Of a DNA stretch of 64,000 nt, positions 1-9,669 are shown in pieces. A program made the translations under genes and the position numbers. Where the stretch lies: contig CAMFIF010000001.1 of the NCBI GenBank assembly GCA_945952415.1, positions 62,001 through 126,000 of the forward strand. The letters are read 5' to 3'. The notes under the pieces were generated by a model. That model worked only from the letters and a program-made list of their open reading frames with translations, was not told where the DNA came from and ran no database searches. Each line of letters starts with the position of its first letter. Position 1 is the stretch's first letter. This stretch comes from an uncultured Rhizobium sp. Lineage in GTDB: Bacteria; Pseudomonadota; Alphaproteobacteria; Rhizobiales; Rhizobiaceae.

Positions 1-327
1 CCGCTCGGTCCCTGGCTGTCCGCCATCCTGCGCAACAAGCTGATCGACAGCCTGCGCCGCAGGGGACATCGGGTGACCGTCGCGATCGAGGATGTCATGG
101 ACCTTCTGGCCGCGCCGGAAACGGCCGACGAGACGAACCGGCTCGATGCCGAGCAGCTGGTGGCGCGGCTTGGCGAGCCGCAAAGGGATATCGTCCGTTC
201 CATCTCACTGAACGGCGCGAGCGTGCGGGAAACGGCGGCGCGGTTGAACATGAGCGAGGGAGCGGTGCGGGTTGCCCTGCACCGGGCGCTGAAGGCGCTT
301 TCAGGTTTCTATCGGAGTGGCGAATGA
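1..327 (+). CDS. ECF-family RNA polymerase sigma factor, C-terminal part (5' end outside window)
   Basis: The reading frame is open from base 1, so the gene starts upstream of the window. The first visible residues include WLSAILRNKLIDSLRRRG, typical of the end of sigma region 2 (promoter -10 recognition). The last ~60 residues form sigma region 4, with the helix-turn-helix VRETAARLNMSEGAVRVALHRALKAL for -35 binding. Its stop overlaps the start of the next gene, an NrsF-type membrane anti-sigma factor, by 4 bp, so the two are almost certainly co-transcribed and act as a sigma/anti-sigma pair. A GTG at 73 is not a credible start because homologous sequence continues upstream of it. Confidence 0.9.
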   Translation, partial: PLGPWLSAILRNKLIDSLRRRGHRVTVAIEDVMDLLAAPETADETNRLDAEQLVARLGEPQRDIVRSISLNGASVRETAARLNMSEGAVRVALHRALKALSGFYRSGE

Positions 328-959
328 AGACGGAAGAGCTGATCAGTCTCCTGAAGGAGGATGCGCCTGTAAGGCAGCGCCTGCCGCAAAGCCTCCGGCG
401 TTTTCTCGCCCTCGGTGCGCTGGCATCGCTCGGCCTTCTTCTCCTCACGGTCGGCCTGCGCCCCGATCTCGCGGGGAAGATCGCCACGCCCCGCGTTCTC
501 TTCAAGATCCTCACAATGCTGTTTCTGGCGACCCTGGCCTGCCGGATCGTGCTTTCCGCCGGGCAGCCGGGGGTGGATCTCCGCCGCCGGCTGAAACTTC
601 TTCCTCTGCCCGCCCTCCTGCTCGTCGCCGCCGTCGTGCTCGAAGGCACGATGACTCCGGCGGAGGAGTGGCGGAGCCGCTGGCTCGGTCTTCATGCCGC
701 TTTCTGCCTGTTCTTCATCCCGGTTCTCGCGGGGGCGCCCCTTTCGGCCCTCCTTCTCACTCTGCGTCAGGGTGCGCCGGACGATCCCGGCCTTGCGGGC
801 GCTGCTGCGGGCCTGGCGGCAGGGTCTGTCGCTGCAGCCCTCTATGCCTGGCACTGCCCGGATGACAGCCCCTTCTTCGTCGCAAGCTGGTACATGCTTG
901 CGATCCTGCTGGTCACCGCCGCGGGCTTCGGCATCGGCCGCCGGCTGTTGCGCTGGTAG
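324..959 (+). CDS. NrsF-family (DUF1109) membrane anti-sigma factor
   Basis: A 211-aa integral membrane protein with about six hydrophobic segments after a short N-terminal cytoplasmic stretch (MKTEELISLLKEDAPV). The C-terminal motif YAWHCPDDSPFFVASWY is characteristic of the NrsF/DUF1109 family, which hold a partner ECF sigma factor inactive at the membrane and in Caulobacter respond to heavy metals or oxidants. The ATG overlaps the stop of the sigma gene (ATGA-type), which indicates translational coupling. The inducing signal cannot be told from sequence. The assignment rests on the C-terminal motif, topology, length and neighbour. Confidence 0.88.
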   Translation: MKTEELISLLKEDAPVRQRLPQSLRRFLALGALASLGLLLLTVGLRPDLAGKIATPRVLFKILTMLFLATLACRIVLSAGQPGVDLRRRLKLLPLPALLLVAAVVLEGTMTPAEEWRSRWLGLHAAFCLFFIPVLAGAPLSALLLTLRQGAPDDPGLAGAAAGLAAGSVAAALYAWHCPDDSPFFVASWYMLAILLVTAAGFGIGRRLLRW

Positions 960-985
960 GGCGCGGCGTCCCCCAAATGGAAAGA

Positions 986-1069
986 CCGGCCGGTCGGATA
1001 TCTCCGCCGGCCGGCAAGGCGAGGGCCTGGATCGTCCGTTGCCCGCCCCGGAGGACACCCGGGGGCGGG
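986..1069. terminator. Two hairpins between convergent genes
   Basis: Two GC-rich inverted repeats lie between the convergent nrsF-like gene and the binding-protein gene: CCGGCCGG at 986-993 with 1007-1014, and CCCGCCCC at 1042-1049 with GGGGCGGG at 1062-1069. Neither has a clear U-run, so a terminator role is inferred mainly from position. Confidence 0.5.
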
Positions 1070-1085
1070 TACGGATCTTGGTTCT

Positions 1086-2099
1086 TTAGCGGGCCGGCGG
1101 CGAATAGAGGAGGCCGCCCTTGTTCCAGAGATTGTTGAGGCCCCGATCGATCTTCAGCGGGCTCGACGCGCCGAGATTGCGCTCGAAGATCTCGCCATAA
1201 TTGCCGACCGCGCCGATGGCCTTGGCCGTCCAGTCCATGGAAAGGCCGAGCTCCTTGCCCGCCTCGCCATCCTTGCCGAGGAAGCGCTTCTGGGTGGCCG
1301 TGCCGCTTTCGAGAAGCGAGGCCACATTCTCCTTGGTGATGCCCTGCTCTTCCGCTTCGGTCAGCGCGAAAAGCGTCCAGCGGACGATCTTGAACCACTG
1401 GTCGTCGCCCTGGCGGACGGCCGGCCCGAGCGGCTCCTTGGAGATCACCTCCGGCAGAACCGTGTATTTGTCCGGATCGGGAAGCGCGAGACGCTGGGCA
1501 TAGAGGGCGGAGGCGTCGGTCGTATAGACGTCGCAGCGCCCCGTGCCGAAGGCCTGGATCGTCTGGTCTGGCCGTTCGAAGGTCACGACCGAATATTTCA
1601 CGCCATTGGCGCTGAAATAGTCCGCCATGTTCTGCTCGGTCGTGGTGCCGGTTTCGGTGCAGATCGAGGCGCCTTCCAGTTCCTTGGCGCTCTTCACGTT
1701 CAGGTCCTTGCGGGTCATGAAAGCCTGGCCGTCATAATAGATGACGCCGACGAAGCTCATGCCCATGTCCGCATCGCGTGACAGCGTCCAGGTGGTCTGG
1801 CGCGAGAGCAGGTCGACTTCGCCGGACTGAAGGGCCGTGAAACGCTCCTTAGTGGACAGCGGCACGAACTTCACCTTCATGGGATCGCCAAGAACGGCGG
1901 CCGCGACGGCACGGCAGAAATCCACGTCGAAGCCGCTCCAGTTGCCCTGGTTGTCCGGCGCCGAAAAGCCGGCCACGCCCTGGCTCACGCCGCATTGCAG
2001 CTCCCCGCGCTGCTTGACGATCTCCAGCGTGCTTGCCGCCGAAGCGGCCGTCCCGGACAGCAGAAGCGCTGCAAGGGCCGGATAGATGATCTTTCTCAT
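1086..2099 (-). CDS. Periplasmic amino-acid-binding protein of an Aap/Bzt-type ABC transporter
   Basis: A 337-aa protein with a Sec signal peptide (cleavage after ...GTAASAA, about residue 22), then the family 3 solute-binding fold (LEIVKQRGELQCGVSQGV, FDVDFCRAVAAAVLGDP). The C-terminal pattern NYGEIFERNLG...LDRGLNNLWNKGGLLYSPP fragment is typical of AapJ/BztA, the general L-amino-acid binding proteins of rhizobia. No permease or ATPase genes adjoin it here, so it is either an orphan binding protein using a transporter encoded elsewhere or supplies substrate for the downstream aminotransferase fusion. It is closely related in pattern to the binding protein at 36753-37796. Substrate unknown. 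Confidence 0.9.
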   Translation of the reverse strand: MRKIIYPALAALLLSGTAASAASTLEIVKQRGELQCGVSQGVAGFSAPDNQGNWSGFDVDFCRAVAAAVLGDPMKVKFVPLSTKERFTALQSGEVDLLSRQTTWTLSRDADMGMSFVGVIYYDGQAFMTRKDLNVKSAKELEGASICTETGTTTEQNMADYFSANGVKYSVVTFERPDQTIQAFGTGRCDVYTTDASALYAQRLALPDPDKYTVLPEVISKEPLGPAVRQGDDQWFKIVRWTLFALTEAEEQGITKENVASLLESGTATQKRFLGKDGEAGKELGLSMDWTAKAIGAVGNYGEIFERNLGASSPLKIDRGLNNLWNKGGLLYSPPAR

Positions 2100-2215
2100 G
2101 TCCTGTTCCTCCTCAGTTTTTGGACAAGGTTTCCCCGTTCCGGGACCTGGCCGTCAGGCGCAGGTTCCGGTTGCTCGTTAAGCCGGCTTTTTTCTCTAAT
2201 CTGCTTCGCCGCGCC

Positions 2216-5200
2216 TCAGGCGAGAACGGCGGCGAAGGTATCCTCCAGGACCTCGATCAGCAGATCCGCATGGGCCTTGGTGAAGATCATCGGCGGACGC
2301 ATCTTCAGCACATTGTCATGCGGACCCTCGGTCCCCATCAGCACGCCGCGCTCGCGCGCGCCGTTCGAAATGGCGCGGGCAATGTCGGTCGCCGGTGCCT
2401 TGGTCTTGCGGTCGGTCACAAGTTCGATGCCGAGGAAGAGGCCGAGCCCCCTGACATCGCCGATCACGTCGAAGCGTTCCTGCATCCGCCGGAAGGCTGC
2501 CATCAGGTAATTGCCCATCTGAAGCGCATTGTCGCGCAGATTGCCCTTTTCGATCACGTCGAGAACCGCAAGGCCGACCGCGGAAGAGACCGGATTGCCC
2601 CCGAACGTGTTGAAATATTCCATGCCCGTATTGAAGGCTTCGGCCATTTCGCGCGTCGTCACCACGGCGGCCATCGGGTGACCGTTGCCGATCGGCTTGC
2701 CCATGGTGACGATGTCGGGCACCACGCCCTGTGTCTCGAAGGCCCACCAGTGGCTGCCCACGCGGCCGAAGCCCACCTGCACCTCGTCCGCAATGCAGAC
2801 GCCGCCTGCCTCGCGGATCATGCCATAGACTTCCTTGAGATAGTTCTCCGGCAGGAAGACCTGGCCAGCCACGCTCGGGATCGATTCGGCGATGAAATAG
2901 CCGGGCTTTTCCCCGCGCTTCTTCATGTCCTCGAGCAGCCGGGCGACGCTTTGCGCATAGCGCCTGCCATGCTCCTCGATCGGCCAGTCCGCAGGTGCGC
3001 GGTAGCTGTCCGGGATTTCGGCCACATGCACATGCGGCTTCTGCCCCTTGCCGCCCTTGCGGCGGAACTTGTAGGCGCTGATGTCGATCAGCTCCTGCGT
3101 CGTGCCGTGATAGGCCCAGTCCAGCACGACCGCATGTTCGCTGCCGGTTTTTGCCCGCATCATGCGGATCGCCAGCGTATTGGCTTCCGAGCCGCTGTTG
3201 ACGAAGCTTGAGATCGAAAGGCCTTCGGGCAGGGTGGCCGTAAGCCGCTCCGCATAGGAAACGATATTGTCGTGCAGGTAGCGGGTATTGGTGTTGAGGA
3301 TCGCCGCCTGCCGGGCGAGCGCCTCCACCACATGCGGATGGGCATGGCCGAGATGGCAGACATTGTTGAAGCAGTCGAGATAGGCCCGGCCCCGGTCGTC
3401 GATCAGCCAGGCCCCTTCGCCGCGCACGAACTTGATCGGCTTGTCATAGGAAATGGAAAGGTTGGGCAAGAGGATCTCGTGGCGCTTCGCCACGATTTCC
3501 TCGCGGCTGCGGCCGGTCGTGCCGTAGAATTCAGGGGCAACACCGGCAAAATCCCGGGCATCGGGGAAAAGTTCGGCCCAGACATCGAGATAGGCTTCCT
3601 CGCCGACGCCGAGAATCTGCGTGGCAGAAAGGCTGGTATCGGCGGAAATCTGCAGGTGGAGATGGGGCGCCCAGCCGCCATTTTCGTCCGGCGCGCCCAT
3701 ATGGCCGACGAGTGCCCCGGCGGGAAGCCGGTCTCCCGCCTTCAGCCGGCCCATGGCCTCATGGGCCATGTGACCCCAGAGCGAAACGAAGGCCGGTCCG
3801 TTTTCCGGATAATGTTCGAGCGCAATGAGGCAGCCGTAACCGAGCGGTTCCTTCTCGATTTCGACGCTGCGCACCGTGGCATCCAGCGGCGTGTAGACCG
3901 GCGTGCCCGCCGGCATGAAGAGATCGAGCCCGAGATGGCTGACCCGGCGCGTCTCGTCGCGGAAGCGGGAAACGAACATCTCGCCCTGGTAGACCGAGCG
4001 CTTCTCGCCGAAGGGGCCGATGCCGAGCTTCGCGCCGCTCGCCTTGCAGGCCTCCTCCCAGATGCTCTGCGCCTTTTCGGGTTCCTCGGCCGCCGAAGCG
4101 ACCGTCATCGGATGGGCGGGATCGCCATAGGGCACCAGCGCTGCCGGATAAAAGGCGGCGGGTCGGTCGAGAAGCGGCTTCAGGCTGCGGCGGTTCGCCG
4201 AAATCCAGGAGGAAACGGCGCGCGCGCCCGGCACGGTTTCGAGCCCGCAGGCCTTGCGGATGATCGCGGTGAAGAAGCGCGGATTGATCCGGTCGAGCTT
4301 GCGCAGATAGTCCCAGGCACCCCGCTCGCTGATCGAGAGATAGGGATTGTCGGCGCTTTCCTCCCGTCGGGAAGCCGAAATCGTCACCGAGGTCACGAGG
4401 CGCATGGCAATCACGTCATAGAGAAGGTCGAATTCCTCGTCCTCCAGCGGCAGGGCCTCGTGATAGCCGCTGACGATGGCCGCCACCGTATCCACGGGCG
4501 CCGGATGGTCGAAGCCCGCATAGGCCGCGGCAATCGCCACATCGGCCACGAGCGGGCCGTAAAGCGCGTCACCGAAATCGATCAGCCCCGAAACGCGGTT
4601 GCCGTCGGCGGTCAGCAGCACGTTCCAGTCATTGGCATCGTTGTGGATGACGCCCGCGCGCTGGCGCTTCAGCCGGTCCTTCACCCCACCTTCGAAACGG
4701 GTAAGGAAACGCTCGAGAATTGCCCGGTCGCCGGGATCGGCCACATGGGCGAGACGACCGCGGGAACGGTCCGCATGGAGAATGTTCCAGTCGATGTCGC
4801 GCAGGCTGCCGGCATGCATGAAGCCGCGGGAGGCGCGAGCAAGCCGGCCGAGGACACGGCCGAGATCGCGGAGCACCGCCTCGCTGCGGACCCCCTCGGC
4901 CAGCGGCGTGCCGTTCACCCAGCGCACCAGCCGCACCCGGTGGATGAGGCCCCGCGGGCCGACCGCTTCCGCCAGAAAGCCGCCCTGGCGGGATTCGACG
5001 AGATGCGGCACCGGCAGATCAGGCGCAGCCCTGCCGAGATGGTCGAGGAAGGCGGTCTGGAAATCGCTTTCCGACAGCGGTTCGGCCGCATTGACGATCT
5101 TCAGGATGAAGATCTCCCCGCCCGGCGTCTTCACCTTGAAATTCTGGTCGCGCTCGCTCTCGAGCGGAGAAAGCTGCCCCTCCACGCCGAAATGCATCCG

Positions 5201-5260
5201 CAACAGCGCCTTGGCCTCCTCTTCGGAAAAGGCGGGTCGGGTCTTCAGCATGTCGTTCAT
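2216..5260 (-). CDS. Three-domain fusion: aminoglycoside-phosphotransferase-like kinase, M23/LytM domain, class III aminotransferase
   Basis: A 1014-aa protein. Residues ~1-340 are an APH-like kinase with HNDANDWN (H206, D208, N213) and a DFGD motif. Residues ~400-560 are an M23/LytM-type domain with intact metal motifs HLGLD (H442, D446) and HLHLQ (H533, H535). Residues ~590-1014 are a class III PLP enzyme with the PLP lysine in [10 protein letters not shown] (K855). The kinase resembles hydroxylysine kinase and the C-terminal part resembles the phospholyase branch (ethanolamine-phosphate and phosphohydroxylysine phospho-lyases), so phosphorylation followed by elimination of an amino alcohol is a reasonable inference. 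The substrate and the role of the M23 domain are unknown. A divergent Lrp-type gene probably regulates it. Confidence 0.85.
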   Translation of the reverse strand: MNDMLKTRPAFSEEEAKALLRMHFGVEGQLSPLESERDQNFKVKTPGGEIFILKIVNAAEPLSESDFQTAFLDHLGRAAPDLPVPHLVESRQGGFLAEAVGPRGLIHRVRLVRWVNGTPLAEGVRSEAVLRDLGRVLGRLARASRGFMHAGSLRDIDWNILHADRSRGRLAHVADPGDRAILERFLTRFEGGVKDRLKRQRAGVIHNDANDWNVLLTADGNRVSGLIDFGDALYGPLVADVAIAAAYAGFDHPAPVDTVAAIVSGYHEALPLEDEEFDLLYDVIAMRLVTSVTISASRREESADNPYLSISERGAWDYLRKLDRINPRFFTAIIRKACGLETVPGARAVSSWISANRRSLKPLLDRPAAFYPAALVPYGDPAHPMTVASAAEEPEKAQSIWEEACKASGAKLGIGPFGEKRSVYQGEMFVSRFRDETRRVSHLGLDLFMPAGTPVYTPLDATVRSVEIEKEPLGYGCLIALEHYPENGPAFVSLWGHMAHEAMGRLKAGDRLPAGALVGHMGAPDENGGWAPHLHLQISADTSLSATQILGVGEEAYLDVWAELFPDARDFAGVAPEFYGTTGRSREEIVAKRHEILLPNLSISYDKPIKFVRGEGAWLIDDRGRAYLDCFNNVCHLGHAHPHVVEALARQAAILNTNTRYLHDNIVSYAERLTATLPEGLSISSFVNSGSEANTLAIRMMRAKTGSEHAVVLDWAYHGTTQELIDISAYKFRRKGGKGQKPHVHVAEIPDSYRAPADWPIEEHGRRYAQSVARLLEDMKKRGEKPGYFIAESIPSVAGQVFLPENYLKEVYGMIREAGGVCIADEVQVGFGRVGSHWWAFETQGVVPDIVTMGKPIGNGHPMAAVVTTREMAEAFNTGMEYFNTFGGNPVSSAVGLAVLDVIEKGNLRDNALQMGNYLMAAFRRMQERFDVIGDVRGLGLFLGIELVTDRKTKAPATDIARAISNGARERGVLMGTEGPHDNVLKMRPPMIFTKAHADLLIEVLEDTFAAVLA

Positions 5261-5397
5261 CAGGCAACTCCGGATATTTCTCTGTAGGGAGAAGATTTAC
5301 ACGGCCTTTCCGGTTTCGCATCCGGCAACACGCCGGTTGCACCGGCAGAGTGTCCGGTATAACCAGCATTTTGTCGGCAGAAGGGGAGGAGCAATTC

Positions 5398-5832
5398 ATG
5401 CAGGACATCGACGCCATCGACCGGACGATTCTGAGCATCCTTTCCCGCGAGGCGCGCATTCCCATGAAGACGCTGGCGGGCCGCATCGGGCTGTCGCGAA
5501 GCGCCACCACCGAACGGGTTGCCCGGCTGGAAAAGACCGGCGTTATTCGCGGCTACCGGGCCGATATCGGCCAGCTGGAGGAGGGAACGATCGATTTCTT
5601 CCTGCTCGTCACCCTCCGGCGCACGCCGGCGCTCAACGTACTCGACCGGCTGGCCGGTCTTCCCGCCGTCAAGCGGGTGTCTTCCGTCAGCGGCCAGATC
5701 GATCTCGTGGTGGAGGCAAGCGTCGGGTCGGTCAATGCGCTGAACGAGTTCCGCAACGCCGTCGCCACCCTGGAAGAGGTGGAGGATCTCACCACCACCA
5801 TCGTGCTGCGACGCGAAATCGATCGCGCCTGA
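5398..5832 (+). CDS. Lrp/AsnC-family transcriptional regulator
   Basis: A 144-aa protein. The N-terminal winged helix-turn-helix (IDRTILSILSREARIPMKTL...LSRSATTERVARLEKTG fragment) is followed by a RAM/ligand-binding domain from about residue 65. The ATG at 5398 is chosen because a strong AAGGGGAGGA ribosome site sits just upstream; an upstream GTG at 5350 lacks one. It is transcribed divergently from the kinase/aminotransferase fusion with a 137-bp shared intergenic region, the usual arrangement for an Lrp-type local regulator that senses an amino acid. The effector is not known. Confidence 0.9.
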   Translation: MQDIDAIDRTILSILSREARIPMKTLAGRIGLSRSATTERVARLEKTGVIRGYRADIGQLEEGTIDFFLLVTLRRTPALNVLDRLAGLPAVKRVSSVSGQIDLVVEASVGSVNALNEFRNAVATLEEVEDLTTTIVLRREIDRA

Positions 5833-5834
5833 CC

Positions 5835-6557
5835 TCAGCCCGGGCGGCGAAGGAGATGGTAAGTCAGGGCTGACGGATCGAAGTCGCGGACCACGAATCC
5901 GTCCGCAAAGGCCGCCTCGAAGAGAGCCCGGCTTTCCAGGCGAAGCGCTGTCGCCCGCTCCGGATCGGTCCTCATCGCCTCCTCGAAATCCGCGGGAACG
6001 GCAATCGTCCGGGCCTCCCCGGCAAGGAGCAGGGGGTCACGGTTTCCGGCCATGCGGCTTTCCACGACCGGATCGTCGAGCACCCAGTCTACCCGCAGCC
6101 GGTCGGAAGGGGCGCCCTGATTGATACCGGCCATCTCGCCGTAGAAATCCCGATAATAGGTCGAGGCCTCCGCGCCGAGAACGCGGATGTTCAGCGCCGC
6201 ATTGGTCCGGCGCAGCGGATCATAGGTCCAGCGGATCACGCGAATGCCGTTTTCGAGGCACCAACGGCGCTGGTAACGCTTGAGACCGGCTCCAAGCCCC
6301 AGCCCACGCGCTTCGGGCAGCACGGCCAGCCGGTGCGAATACTGCACATCCGCCGCCCGTGTCGGGAAGCCGAAGACATAGCCGAGCAGCTTTCCCTCGA
6401 CGAAGGCGCCCCCGACGAGGCCACCCTCGTTCTGCACCACCATCATCAGGTCGAAAGGATCTTCCTTGTCGCCCTCGCCCCAGACGGTGCGCTGCATTTC
6501 TTCCGCAGCCTTGAATTCCTGAATGCCCCGGAGCGGCCGGTATTCGATCGCCGTCAT
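5835..6557 (-). CDS. GNAT-family N-acyltransferase (COG3375-type), probable amino-acid N-succinyltransferase
   Basis: A 240-aa GNAT-fold protein with the acyl-CoA-binding region HRLAVLPEARGLGLGAGLKR in the first half and the family pattern IRWTYDPLRRTNAALNIRVLGA in the middle. Its start overlaps the end of the upstream enolase-superfamily gene by 4 bp, so the pair forms one operon. In Geobacillus kaustophilus a GNAT of this family works with N-succinylamino acid racemase and a desuccinylase to convert D- to L-amino acids irreversibly. By that analogy this protein would succinylate D-amino acids. The third gene (M20 desuccinylase) is not seen in the window. Confidence 0.72.
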   Translation of the reverse strand: MTAIEYRPLRGIQEFKAAEEMQRTVWGEGDKEDPFDLMMVVQNEGGLVGGAFVEGKLLGYVFGFPTRAADVQYSHRLAVLPEARGLGLGAGLKRYQRRWCLENGIRVIRWTYDPLRRTNAALNIRVLGAEASTYYRDFYGEMAGINQGAPSDRLRVDWVLDDPVVESRMAGNRDPLLLAGEARTIAVPADFEEAMRTDPERATALRLESRALFEAAFADGFVVRDFDPSALTYHLLRRPG

Positions 6558-7684
6558 CGGCCGAAGCTTTCGACAGAGAGCGTGATGGTTTCGATGAAAT
6601 CCCGATCCGGCGTCACGCCGATGCCAGGCCCCTCGGGAACCGGCATCTGCCCATTCACCGTCTCGAGCTTTTCGTGGATGAGATCACGGGCGAAATAGCG
6701 GCTGGCGGACGACGTGTCGCCGGGCTTCGAGAAGTTCGGCAGTGTCGAGATATGGATGTTATGCGCGCGGCCGATGCCGCTCTCCAGCATGCCGCCGCAC
6801 CAGACCGGCACGTCGAAGGCGGCGGAGAGATCGTGGATGCGCACCGATTCCAGATGACCGCCGACGCGACCGACCTTGATGTTGATGACCCGCGCCGCAT
6901 CGATCTGCAGCGCCTGACGGCAGAGCCGCGCGCTGCGGATGCTCTCGTCCAGGCAGATCGGCGTGACGAGCCGTTTCTGCAGCGTGGCATGGTCCTGAAT
7001 ATCGTTCCAGGCAAGCGGCTGCTCGATGTAGTCGATGGCATACTGGTCGAGCCGGGCGAGCTTCATCGTATCGGCGAGCGTATAGACGCTGTTGGCATCG
7101 ACGCTCAGCGACTGGGTGGGGAACACCCTGCGCACCGCCTCCACCAACCCCACGTCATGGCCTGGCTTGATCTTCAGCTTGATGCGCTTGTAGCCCTGCT
7201 CCACATGGGCGCGGACCCGCTCGACCGTCTCCTCGATCGGGCCGATGCCGAGCGACACGCCGACATCGATTGCATCGCTGGATCCACCAAGCAGTGTCTT
7301 CAGGGGCAGGCCGAGCGATTTCGCCCAGAGATCCATGAAGGCCATCTCGACCATCGCCTTGGTCATGGTATGCCCGCGCCAGGGGGACAGAAGTCGCTCC
7401 ACCGCCTGTGGATTGTCGAAGCGTTGCCCCATTACCTGCGGCAGCAGCACGTCGCGCAGAAGCGCCATGCCGCCGGCAATCTGCTCGTCCAGATAGTCGG
7501 GAAGCGGGTCCATCACCCCTTCCGCATAACCCTCGATGCCATCGGCACGAAGCGTGAGAAGCGGAATGATCTTCTCATACATGGTTCCGGTGGAAATGGT
7601 GAAGGGTGTCAGAAGCTCCAGCCGCACCAGCCGCAGCTCTGCACTGTCGATCCTCAGTCCTGCACCCGTCCGTTCCACCAGCAT
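6554..7684 (-). CDS. Enolase-superfamily enzyme, N-succinylamino acid racemase / o-succinylbenzoate synthase type
   Basis: A 376-aa protein with all catalytic elements of the MenC/NSAR branch of the enolase superfamily: KLK acid/base motif (K169, K171), metal ligands D196 (DAN), E221 (EQP) and D246 (LDES), and the second catalytic lysine K270 (INIKVGRVGG). No menaquinone genes are nearby, and the next gene is the GNAT partner known from D-to-L amino acid conversion, so a racemase role is more likely than o-succinylbenzoate synthesis. A dipeptide or N-acetyl amino acid racemase cannot be excluded. The gene is divergent from the cupin gene across a 242-bp gap. Confidence 0.82.
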   Translation of the reverse strand: MLVERTGAGLRIDSAELRLVRLELLTPFTISTGTMYEKIIPLLTLRADGIEGYAEGVMDPLPDYLDEQIAGGMALLRDVLLPQVMGQRFDNPQAVERLLSPWRGHTMTKAMVEMAFMDLWAKSLGLPLKTLLGGSSDAIDVGVSLGIGPIEETVERVRAHVEQGYKRIKLKIKPGHDVGLVEAVRRVFPTQSLSVDANSVYTLADTMKLARLDQYAIDYIEQPLAWNDIQDHATLQKRLVTPICLDESIRSARLCRQALQIDAARVINIKVGRVGGHLESVRIHDLSAAFDVPVWCGGMLESGIGRAHNIHISTLPNFSKPGDTSSASRYFARDLIHEKLETVNGQMPVPEGPGIGVTPDRDFIETITLSVESFGR

Positions 7685-7926
7685 CGCATCCTCACCATTT
7701 CCGGTCCGGAAGCGGACCGTCCTGTCTCGGCGCTATCTGATTCGCCGGACGGTGCAAATGCAAGGGGTTGAGGGGGTCCGGGGCAGAAAGAGGGGGCCTG
7801 TGACGGTTAAATGGCGCTGTGAAGCCCCGGTATTGCTGAAAGTATGCTGAGTTTTTTTGGTTTGAACCCTTCGGGCCTGCCCGCGATGATGAAGCCGCTG
7901 CGCAAGCGAGCCGAGGAGGCAAAGCC

Positions 7927-8406
7927 ATGGATCAGGATCGGAAACCCGTCGTCATCGAGGCCGAGAGGGCGCCCGCCCGGGCGCGACCCTCCACCTATCC
8001 CGAGCCCTTCCGCAGTCGCGTTTCCGGCCGGTCGAAACAGCCGCTCGGTGATCTCTTCGGGCTGAAGAATTTCGGCGTCAACCGCACCACCCTTACTCCA
8101 GGCGCGGAATCGGCCATCCTGCATCGCCACACGCGCCAGGACGAATTCATCTATATCCTGTCCGGCCATCCGGTCCTCGTCACCGATCAGGGGGAATTTC
8201 CGATGGCACCCGGCATGTGCGCCGGTTTTCCGGCGAGCGGCATCGCCCATCAGCTGGTGAACCGCACGGAAGAGCCGGTGGTCTATCTGGAAATCGGCGA
8301 CCGGACGCCGGGCGACGAGGGCATTTATCCGAGGGACGACCTCAGGGCCGTGCAGGATGCGGAGGGCCGATGGGTCTATCTCCACAAGGACGGCACGCCC
8401 TATTGA
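7927..8406 (+). CDS. Small cupin-domain protein
   Basis: A 159-aa single-domain cupin. Motif 1 is visible as HRHTRQDEFIYILSG (metal-binding H, H and E) and motif 2 as FPASGIAHQLVN, so the metal site appears complete. The N-terminal 35 residues are rich in Arg and Pro and probably extended. Proteins of this type are often annotated as mannose-6-phosphate isomerase-like or as bearing a cupin_2 domain; sequence alone does not reveal the substrate. The gene is convergent with the DUF1801 gene just downstream (11-bp gap). Confidence 0.82.
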   Translation: MDQDRKPVVIEAERAPARARPSTYPEPFRSRVSGRSKQPLGDLFGLKNFGVNRTTLTPGAESAILHRHTRQDEFIYILSGHPVLVTDQGEFPMAPGMCAGFPASGIAHQLVNRTEEPVVYLEIGDRTPGDEGIYPRDDLRAVQDAEGRWVYLHKDGTPY

Positions 8407-8417
8407 GGGAGCCGTCT

Positions 8418-8816
8418 TCACCGCGCCTTGCGGGCCGCCTTCTTCTGCCTGTTGAAGGCCGCGGCCGCGGCAAAGAGTGCCTTCAGCCCCTCCTCGTCCA
8501 GCGTCGCGCCTTCGTGGATGTCGATCGCACGGCGGACATTGCCCTCCAGGCTCGAATTGAAGATGCCCTTCGGATCCGGAAGCGCCGCGCCGTTCATGAA
8601 GGTCAGCTTCACCGCCTGCTTGTAGGTCTCGCCGGTGCAGAGAATGCCATCGGCGGACCAGACCGGCACGCCGCGCCACTTCACCTCCTCGACCACATCG
8701 GGCACCGCCGCATGGATCAGTCCGCGTATGCGTGAAAGCATCGCGCCACGCCAGTCGTCGAGCACGGCTATATGCCGGTCGATCTGCGCTGAAGCATCCT
8801 GTTGGTCCTCGGCCAT
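8418..8816 (-). CDS. DUF1801-domain protein
   Basis: A 132-aa protein with the YdhG-like/DUF1801 pattern (RGLIHAAVPDVVEEVKWRGVPVW, KLTFMNGAALPDPKGIFN fragments) and a Lys/Ala/Arg-rich tail. Members adopt a small alpha/beta fold and have no established biochemical role. It sits alone, convergent with the cupin gene. Nothing in the sequence points to a pathway. Confidence 0.8.
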   Translation of the reverse strand: MAEDQQDASAQIDRHIAVLDDWRGAMLSRIRGLIHAAVPDVVEEVKWRGVPVWSADGILCTGETYKQAVKLTFMNGAALPDPKGIFNSSLEGNVRRAIDIHEGATLDEEGLKALFAAAAAFNRQKKAARKAR

Positions 8817-8899
8817 GGTCCGGTCTCCTCATTCGGGGAAGGCGGGGAGGGTGGCTCTGCTGCGCTCCACCTGTCAATGGGCAAGAATGGGCGGGGAGT

Positions 8900-9637
8900 T
8901 CAGCCGCGCGCTGCCTGTGCGGGGGTGAAGCGCGCCACCAGCGCATGGGCATCGGCGGGGTAGATCAGGCGCACCAGCGTCACCGGCCCCTGGTCGCACC
9001 AGGTGCGGCGCTGCACGACGAGGCAGGGGGCGCCTGTCTTGATGTCCAGCTGCCGGGCCACCTCGCTATCGGCGCCGATGGCGTAGATCTTGTGCTCTGC
9101 CGTCGTCCAGGGCACCTGCGCGCTCAGCCATTTGCCGGGAGGCGTGGCCGAAAAATCCCACGCCGCGGCGGAGGGCACCACATCGAGATTGATGAGCCGG
9201 CTCTCGAAGCAGAAGGGCCGCTCTCCCGCCTCATGCAGGCTTTCGAGCGCCAGAAGCCGGGTCTTTCCGGAAAGTGCGAGCGCGCGCAGCTCCTCCTCGC
9301 TTGCCTTGCGCGCCGTCTGGCCGATCAGCCGGAAGCGGTACTCCCGCTTCATCGAACGGACCTCCTCCTCGATATCGTGGATTTCGAGGATGGCGGACTG
9401 GACCTGCGGTTGGGCAACGAAGCTGCCGGATTTCTTCCGCCGCTCGATCAGCCCGGCCGCCGCCAGCTTCGTCAGCACCTTGTTGGCGGTCATGCGCGAC
9501 ACGCCATAGGCCTCGGCGAGATCCACCTCGAAGGGCAGCCGATAGCCGGGCGGCCATTCGCCGGAGACGATGCGGCCTTCGATATCGCTGAGGATCTGCT
9601 GGTGCAGGGTGGCGGAAGGCCGTTTTTCTGCGGTCAT
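8900..9637 (-). CDS. hutC: HutC, GntR-family repressor of histidine utilisation
   Basis: A 245-aa protein with an N-terminal GntR winged helix (DLAEAYGVSRMTANKVLTKL) and a C-terminal UTRA effector domain. In other proteobacteria HutC binds urocanate and derepresses the hut genes. It lies directly downstream of hutF on the same strand (32-bp gap), so both probably form one transcript from the promoter at ~11060. A perfect palindrome between hutF and hutI is the likely operator, which implies autoregulation together with control of hutIHU. Confidence 0.92.
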   Translation of the reverse strand: MTAEKRPSATLHQQILSDIEGRIVSGEWPPGYRLPFEVDLAEAYGVSRMTANKVLTKLAAAGLIERRKKSGSFVAQPQVQSAILEIHDIEEEVRSMKREYRFRLIGQTARKASEEELRALALSGKTRLLALESLHEAGERPFCFESRLINLDVVPSAAAWDFSATPPGKWLSAQVPWTTAEHKIYAIGADSEVARQLDIKTGAPCLVVQRRTWCDQGPVTLVRLIYPADAHALVARFTPAQAARG

Positions 9638-9669
9638 GAAGTCTTTCCGGTGGATCGCATCGGCCGAAG

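Noticed and set aside
3272..5287. 671-codon plus-strand frame opposite the fusion gene
   Set aside because: It is antisense to a gene with intact domains and shows no recognisable family; high GC keeps such frames open.
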